Assembly (NCBI RefSeq): GCF_023091745.1
Contig: NC_068915.1
Coordinates: 54,122,001-54,186,000, forward strand
DNA: 64,000 nt
Reading direction: 5' to 3'
Source: Budorcas taxicolor
Lineage: Eukaryota > Chordata > Mammalia > Artiodactyla > Bovidae
This document shows positions 58,716-64,000 of this stretch, piece after piece. Under the pieces are notes generated by a model. The model saw only the letters and a program-made list of their open reading frames with translations, was not told where the DNA came from and ran no database searches. The translations under genes were made by a program, and so were the position numbers. The stretch's first letter is position 1. Each line of letters starts with the position of its first letter.

Positions 58716-59104
58716 ATTACATTGACTAGTTTTCTGTGCTTATGGTTTCAGTGTGTCTGCCCTCTGATTCCCTCTTGCAACACCTACCAACTTACTTGGG
58801 TTTCTCTTACCTTGGATGTGGGTTATCTCTTCACAGCTGCTTGAGCAAAGTGCAGCCGCTGCTCCTTACCTTGCATGAGGGTTAGCTCCTCACCGTCGCC
58901 CCTCCTGACCTTGAACGTTGAATCGCTCCTCTAGGCCCTCCTGCACCCACGCAGCCACTGCTCCTTGGACCCTCCTTATAACGTGGGTGGCTGCGATGTC
59001 ACACAGAGCGCAGCAGAGAGGAGCTACCCCACGTCCGATGTCAGGGGCAGAAGCTGGGAGGACCCCATGCTCAAGGGGCGGTGGACAGGAGGAGCTACCC
59101 CACG
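58716..59104 (-). promoter_or_regulatory. BovB 5' UTR with GC-rich imperfect repeats
   Basis: Upstream of the endonuclease, ending exactly at the TSD. Read on the plus strand it holds two copies of aggagctaccccacgtcc (59017-59034 and 59091-59108; the second copy's last four bases belong to the TSD) and several gctgctccttaccttg-like units between 58800 and 58975. RTE elements need an internal promoter; this is the natural place for it, by inference. Most copies here are 5'-truncated and lack it. Confidence 0.75.
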
Positions 59105-59116
59105 TCCAGTCCCATT

Positions 59117-59766
59117 ACTTCTTGACAAACAGATGGGGACACAATGAAGACAATGACAGACTTTATTTTCTTGGCCTTCAAAATCACTGCATCTGGTACC
59201 TGCATCCATGAAATTAAAAGACGCTTGCTCCTTGGAAGAAAAGCTATAACATGACAAACATAGACAATATATTAAAAAGCAGAGACTTTACTTAGCCAAT
59301 AGAGGTCCATTTAGTCAAAGCTTTGGTTTTCCCAGTAGTCATGGATGTGAGATGTGAGAGTCGGATCATAAAGAAAGCTGAGCTCTGGAGAATTGATGCT
59401 TTGAACTGTGGTGTTGGAGAAGACTCTCGAGAGTCTTTTGGACTGCAAGGAGATCAAACCAGTCAATCCTAAGGTTAATTCAGGAAATCATCATGAATAT
59501 TCATTGGAAGAATGGATGCTGAAGCTCTAATATTTTGTTTGGCCACCTGATATGAAGACTTGACTCATTTGAAAATACCCTGATGCTGGGAAAGATTGAA
59601 GGCAGAAGAAGTGACAGAGGATGTGGTGGTTGGATGGTATTACCAACTTGATGGACATGAAGTTTGAGCAAACTTTGGGAGTTGGTGATAGACAGGGAAG
59701 CCTGGTGTGCTGCAGTCCATGAGGTTGCAAAGAGTTTGACACAGCTGAGTGACTGAACAACAAAAA
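59117..59766 (+). mobile_element. Nest layer 1, right piece of the old BovB
   Basis: Continues the plus-strand BovB interrupted at 44513: acttcttgacaaacagatgg, cttggccttcaaaatcactg, gctccttggaagaaaagcta, tcctgatgctgggaaagatt region, ending gtgactgaacaacaaaaa, the (CAA)-type tail. Many substitutions and stops make it the most diverged layer, as expected for the oldest. Confidence 0.92.
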
Positions 59767-60164
59767 TGGCACAGTTTATATGTGCATATTGCCAACAGTC
59801 TAAAGTAAAAATAATAAAATGGAAAGATTTCTTTTAGATACAGGCTGAAATTTCAATAATTTCCTATTTTGAACAATGGAGCAAACAGTAAGTAGTCATG
59901 ACACAATTTTGCAAAAAATGTTAATTACTGTATACCAGTTAATTATAATTTATTTTGCTTTGTAAGCAAAAGAAAAATTTTGAAAGACAAAATTGTGTAA
60001 CTTCTATTCATGTGGACTTAGATGAAAAATCTGTGGGGTATAAGAATCTAGTGTGGCTCTCATAGTTCTGACCTGATGATAACACCTTTGCACCTTCCCT
60101 TAAAGTGACAATATTTGATGACTGATTATGTGTACATGATTGAATTGCATGAGAGTGGAACTCA
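59767..60164. other. Unique AT-rich sequence
   Basis: No repeat or coding signal recognised. Confidence 0.5.
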
Positions 60165-60802
60165 TCTTGCTAGGAAACTCTTTGTCTTTTGGCTTTGAAG
60201 TCATAGTCAGTTGTGAGCTGCCATATGGAGAAGGTCACACAGCAGGAAATAAGGGTGAGCACTGGCCACCAGGCAGCCCGAAACTGAGACCCTGAATCCA
60301 GTAGCCTCCTAGGTGTGTGAGTGTGCACTGTCACTTCAGTCAGGTCCCATTTTCTGTGACCCCATGGACTGTAGGCCACCAGGCTTCACTGTCTATGGGA
60401 TTCTCCAGGCAAGAATACTGGAGTGGGTTGCCATTTCCTCCTCAAGGGGATCTTCCTATCCCAGGGATTGAACTTGTGTCTCCTCCATTTCCTGCATTGC
60501 AGGCAGATTCTTTACCATTGAGCAACAGAGGAAGCCCACAACTTTCTAGTTACTTATTGAATTATGTCAAGAATCACATGAGTTTGGGCAAGGATAACTC
60601 TCCAGCTGAGTCTCAGCTGAGACCACAGTCCTGCACTGCACCTACACCCACACTGCAGCTTTATACAGACCTCAAGCACACAGCTCAACTAAATGAACTA
60701 AATCCTGACCAGGCTCCTGACCCACGGAAATGGTGAAATAATAAATCTTCCTGCTGTAAGCTAGAAAGTTTGTGGTGTTATATCAGTAGATAACTAATGC
60801 AA
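60165..60802 (+). mobile_element. MLT1-like MaLR LTR split by a SINE
   Basis: ccatatggagaaggtcacac, gcactggccaccaggcagcc | cagctgagtctcagctgaga, ctcctgacccacggaaatgg, aataataaatcttcctgctg and atcagtagataactaatgca match the 3' half of MLT1-type LTRs in order, including the polyadenylation site (about 60738-60748). No internal region. A Bov-tA SINE interrupts it. Confidence 0.72.
60326..60538 (-). mobile_element. Bov-tA SINE
   Basis: Antisense body gtcacttcagtcaggtccca, ggattctccaggcaagaata and head complement gcattgcaggcagattcttt, ending gaggaagccc. Near full length. Confidence 0.93.
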
Positions 60803-61689
60803 TCTCATTATATATTATTTATACCTTATCATTGGCTTTCTCAATTATCAAAAATTTATTTAAGAAATAAGTGTCTTACTACACACATACAGAATAATAT
60901 AAATGTGTGTGCACACATTTGCAGAAACATACAACATATACCCATATAAAAATGGTGATGCAGAGAGAAGTGTATATGATAAAGCACAATATTTGTTGTT
61001 AAGATATGCATTATTCAAATAATGCATGGTGGAACTGATTTTGTCTTTAAGTTTCAGAGCTCAGAAAATGAACTGAATTTTCATAAGTAATGAGAAACAT
61101 GGGGAAAGCTCTCCTTGTATATTGGTCAAGAAGTTGAGAGCCTGAGGTTTTACCAATTACTAGCTCCCAGAAAATGCCAGCCTCAGAGGTCAGTGCTGTT
61201 ATTACAAATGATGGAAATATAAAAATGATTTAAAATCCTTTCTGATTAATGAAAGGTTAAAAGCTGAAGTATATGTTGTCATGGCAATAGTGTTTTGTTT
61301 ACAGAACTTGCCTTGCTTAGAACTTGTCCTTTAAATGGTAGGAAAGATTCACTTTAGTCTTAACGTTGTATTTATTATACTCTTAGCTTTCATTAGTGAA
61401 ATATTATTTGTTTATTTTTCAATAAGAAGCACAAAATATTTCATTGCTCAATTTGTGCATTTATTTAATGGCATGAGTAGGCTTGGTACTAAAATTAAAC
61501 ACATTTGAAGAAAATGAATATGTTCTGATTAATCCAATTGAATCAATGAAAATACACAACTGTAATTCTAAACGTTGGTAAATATAACAAACTGTCACTA
61601 ATATATAGGTTGGAATGTTAGAGATAATGTTCTTCACAGTGATTTACTATGATGCAAGGACTATTTCATTTGCCAATTTCTCCTACTTT
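60803..61689. other. Unique AT-rich sequence
   Basis: No gene or named repeat. An imperfect tgtgtgtgcacacatttgca dyad lies at about 60904-60925. Confidence 0.5.
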
Positions 61690-62040
61690 CTGATAAACTG
61701 TATTAATCAGGATGATACAGGCTTTGTAGTTCTCACAATTGACTCTGACAATGTAGTGGCTAAAACATCACACAGTTGTTTCTTGTTTCACAAAATTAAG
61801 GTCCATATTCTCCAGGATATCTGACTGCTATGCAATACTTCATTGACTGAGGTTGCTTCCGTTCTATGCTCTACCATCTCAATACAAAGACTCATATGAT
61901 TGTCCTAGCAGAGGAAGTGAATGTTAGAGGGCTCTGCACATTTGTTCTGCTCAGAGCCTGTTGACTACAACTTATTGCACGGTCCTGTCTACTGTCTACT
62001 ACTAGGACAAAGAGGAAAGTACTGATTACATTTGCCAAAG
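61690..62040. mobile_element. Possible ancient mammalian repeat, strongly diverged
   Basis: tgtattaatcaggatgatac, gtagtggctaaaacatcaca and tctatgctctaccatctcaa follow the order of an old interspersed repeat also suspected at 4900-5310. Family not named with confidence. Confidence 0.3.
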
Positions 62041-62143
62041 CATTAGTAACCCTTCCATATCCATCATTCAGGAAAAACCATTCATTCACTTCTTTGTCTT
62101 GCCATGACATCATCACATTCTGCATTGCCCACCTTATCAATCA

Positions 62144-62407
62144 TGCTGCTAAGTCACTTCAGTCGTGTCCAACTCTGCGACCCCAGAGACTGCAGCCCAC
62201 CAGGCTCCCCTGTCCCTGGGGTTCTCCAGGCAAGAACACTGGAGTGGGTTGTCATTTCCTTCTCCAATGCATGAAAGTGAAAAGTGAAAGTGAAAGTGAA
62301 GTCGTGTCCGACTCCCAGCGACCCCATGAACTGCAGCCTACCAGGCTCCTCCGTCCATGGGATTTTCTAGGCAAGAGCACTGGAGTGGGTTGCCATTTCT
62401 TCTCCAT
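62144..62407 (-). mobile_element. Bov-A2 SINE, young-looking
   Basis: Two antisense BovA monomers, tgctgctaagtcacttcagt at the tail side and gggttgccatttcttctcc at the far side, joined by a tandem gtgaaa linker (62277-62298). Close to the copy at 43710-43975. Confidence 0.95.
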
Positions 62408-64000
62408 TACCAGTCATAGACTGGAGCTAATATTTTACTACACTAGTCTAACCTCTGCAAATATTATCTGATCCAATCTTTGGAAATAATAAAAATAATA
62501 GGAATTTTTAGAATTTACTCATATGAATGAATAATTAAGAGAAGTGTTGCATTGTTATTTAGTTAGTTATTTGCTAGAAGAAACTGTACTTTCTGGTCTC
62601 CTGATCCTTAATCCATAGCTCTGTTTCTATTATCATTATCACTACAGATATCATTTAAATTTTTATTATTGAGTGTTTTTTAATATGATGTGGCTATGGA
62701 GACTATGCACCATAAAAATTAATTTCTCAGGTTCTCAAAGTTCTCAGTATTTTGAAATATATATATATATACACACACACAAACATATATAATATAGTTG
62801 AATGTGTTCAACATTTGTTGACACTCATATTGTTTGTTCCTCAATGAATATCCACACCATGGATATATTTTTTAAAAAATTTTCATGTTATCTTTTTTCC
62901 ATATTCATTAATATGGAATATATCATTTTATTTCACAACTTTCTGAGTTTTTATGTGCCATTTCCTTTCCTCAAGTTAAATTTTCTGTTTGTGACTATTT
63001 GGTTTCAATTATTAGTCCAAGAGATCAGAGAAATAGTATGAATAGAAGCATGGAATTAGAACAAAAAGTTTTGTTCTGTTAAAAAGTCAAGAACTTTTCA
63101 GAAAAGGCTGTGATGTGAAATAATTGCAAACAATAACTTGAAGTAACTAGTAGGTAAATTATTTTGAGGGTTTTTTTTTTTAATTTGGTAGGTTTTTGCC
63201 AAGAGCTGCAAGAGCATCAACAAAATATTTCCTCAAAATATAGAGCTTCCAAGTCTTCTGAGCTCGCTGATGTTTGCCATATATTCCAGCCTAAATGTTC
63301 TCTAATTTTACATCAATCATCTAATGATCTAGATTGCCCATTGCTTCCAGCTCTCTTTTCATGTTTTATTTGGTTAAAGGAAAATCAGCTTTACATTGTG
63401 AAAAGGCATACTGTTAGTGAATTGTGAAATTGTGAGGGATTGTGCTGTAATGACTGAATATTGGCTCTCCACGAACATGTTGCTTCAACGTGGATAGAAC
63501 TGCCAGAGAATTTCACTTTCTCCCCCTCAGTAGTCCATCGTTACAGCAACAATTGTGGAAATCAAGTGAGATGTGAAGCCATTTTTGATTGCCTTAAATG
63601 GCACATTTATACATGCCAGCAAGAATCTATGCTTCTACATAAACTGAAAAGAAAATGAAACAGTCTGTGGATATAGTCTCTCGGGTTGAATGGAGGTGGA
63701 TCAGCTTGTACTTAACATCTGTTCAGGCTGGAAATGCAGGGGAAGCTTAATATGTTTACTCAATCATACTGATTTCCTGGGTGCCAGGCAGAAAATCTGA
63801 AACATATGACCTCTGTTCACACTATGAGGGAGCTATATAGAACAAAGGTGATGATCCTGGAAGAAAATGTGGAGATGCTCTCTCGGGTGCCAGCACAGTT
63901 GGAAGACTTTGCTGCCAGCAATCAGCAGCCCTTAAACATCAACATTGCAGGGTTTAGTCAACTAGTGTACAGGGCAACTTCTAAAAACATTTAAGAAGGA
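62408..64000. other. Unique sequence, no gene supported
   Basis: 63164-63990 is more complex and holds several frames of 60-87 codons (for example 63164-63427 and 63806-63994, plus), but none has a recognisable domain or convincing exon borders. A short near-palindrome ccatattcattaatatgg lies at about 62899-62916. Confidence 0.5.
62757..62795. repeat. (TA)n(CA)n compound microsatellite
   Basis: atatatatatatat followed by acacacacacac and imperfect acatatataatata; about 39 bases. Confidence 0.92.

Larger units (their letters stand above)
44514..59104 (-). mobile_element. Nest layer 2: full-length BovB, split by L1
   Basis: Minus-strand BovB in two parts: the 3' end at 44514-45003 ((actga)n tail complement at 44514-44530) and the body plus 5' UTR at 56038-59104, about 3.56 kb in total. 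It is flanked by the perfect 12-bp TSD tccagtcccatt (44502-44513, 59105-59116), so both termini are real. Order from its 5' end: GC-rich 5' UTR (59104 to about 58716), endonuclease (58345 to about 57650), linker and RT (57570-56057), then the C-terminus in the 44.5-45.0 kb part. The BovB family has a patchy distribution attributed to horizontal transfer between squamates and ruminants. Several frameshifts make this copy inactive. Confidence 0.93.

Overview
The window is repeat-rich, AT-rich mammalian DNA from a bovid (cattle, sheep, goat, buffalo or a close relative). The assignment rests on repeats found only in ruminants or in Cetartiodactyla: BovB (RTE-type) LINEs, tRNA-derived Bov-tA/Bov-A2 SINEs, ruminant L1, and one CHR-2-like SINE. 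Older mammalian repeats (L2, L1M, MaLR LTRs) lie beneath them. I found no convincing protein-coding exon, tRNA gene, rRNA gene or CpG-island promoter of a host gene. It is best read as intergenic or deep intronic sequence. The species cannot be fixed from the window alone. Repeat names come from remembered consensus sequences, not from a database search, so subfamily names are approximate and edges are good to about 5-20 bases unless target-site duplications (TSDs) define them.

Layout. 1-4.9 kb: unique sequence, then a cluster of SINEs and two BovB copies. 4.9-9.6 kb: an old L1, a BovB 3' end, a MaLR LTR and a SINE inserted in a SINE. 9.6-13.1 kb: two antisense BovB copies, the second split by a solo endogenous-retrovirus LTR with a perfect 6-bp TSD. 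13.1-19.2 kb: unique sequence, SINEs and an old 1.9-kb L1. 19.27-19.60 kb: a long inverted repeat abutting a truncated L1. 20-27.6 kb: BovB, SINE, L1 and MaLR pieces. 27.7-28.9 kb: L2. 29-32.2 and 33.9-37.7 kb: the longest stretches without an identified repeat. 32.2-33.9 and 37.7-44.5 kb: SINEs, old L1, a 2-kb BovB, a MaLR LTR and a ruminant L1 3' end. 44.48-59.77 kb: a four-layer nest of LINEs. 59.8-64 kb: unique sequence, an MLT1-like LTR, SINEs and a microsatellite.

The most striking object is the nest. An old plus-strand BovB was split by a full-length minus-strand BovB (12-bp perfect TSD). That copy was split by a near-full-length minus-strand L1 of about 7.8 kb (13-bp TSD, 11 matches). 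The L1 was in turn split by a 3.18-kb plus-strand BovB whose first 149 bp are inverted, the signature of twin priming. BovB pieces add up to about 16 kb, about a quarter of the window. All LINE reading frames are broken by frameshifts or stops, so nothing here looks able to move by itself. Elements work together only in the historical sense: BovB and L1 machinery supplied the enzymes that copied the SINEs and the poly(A)-only insert.
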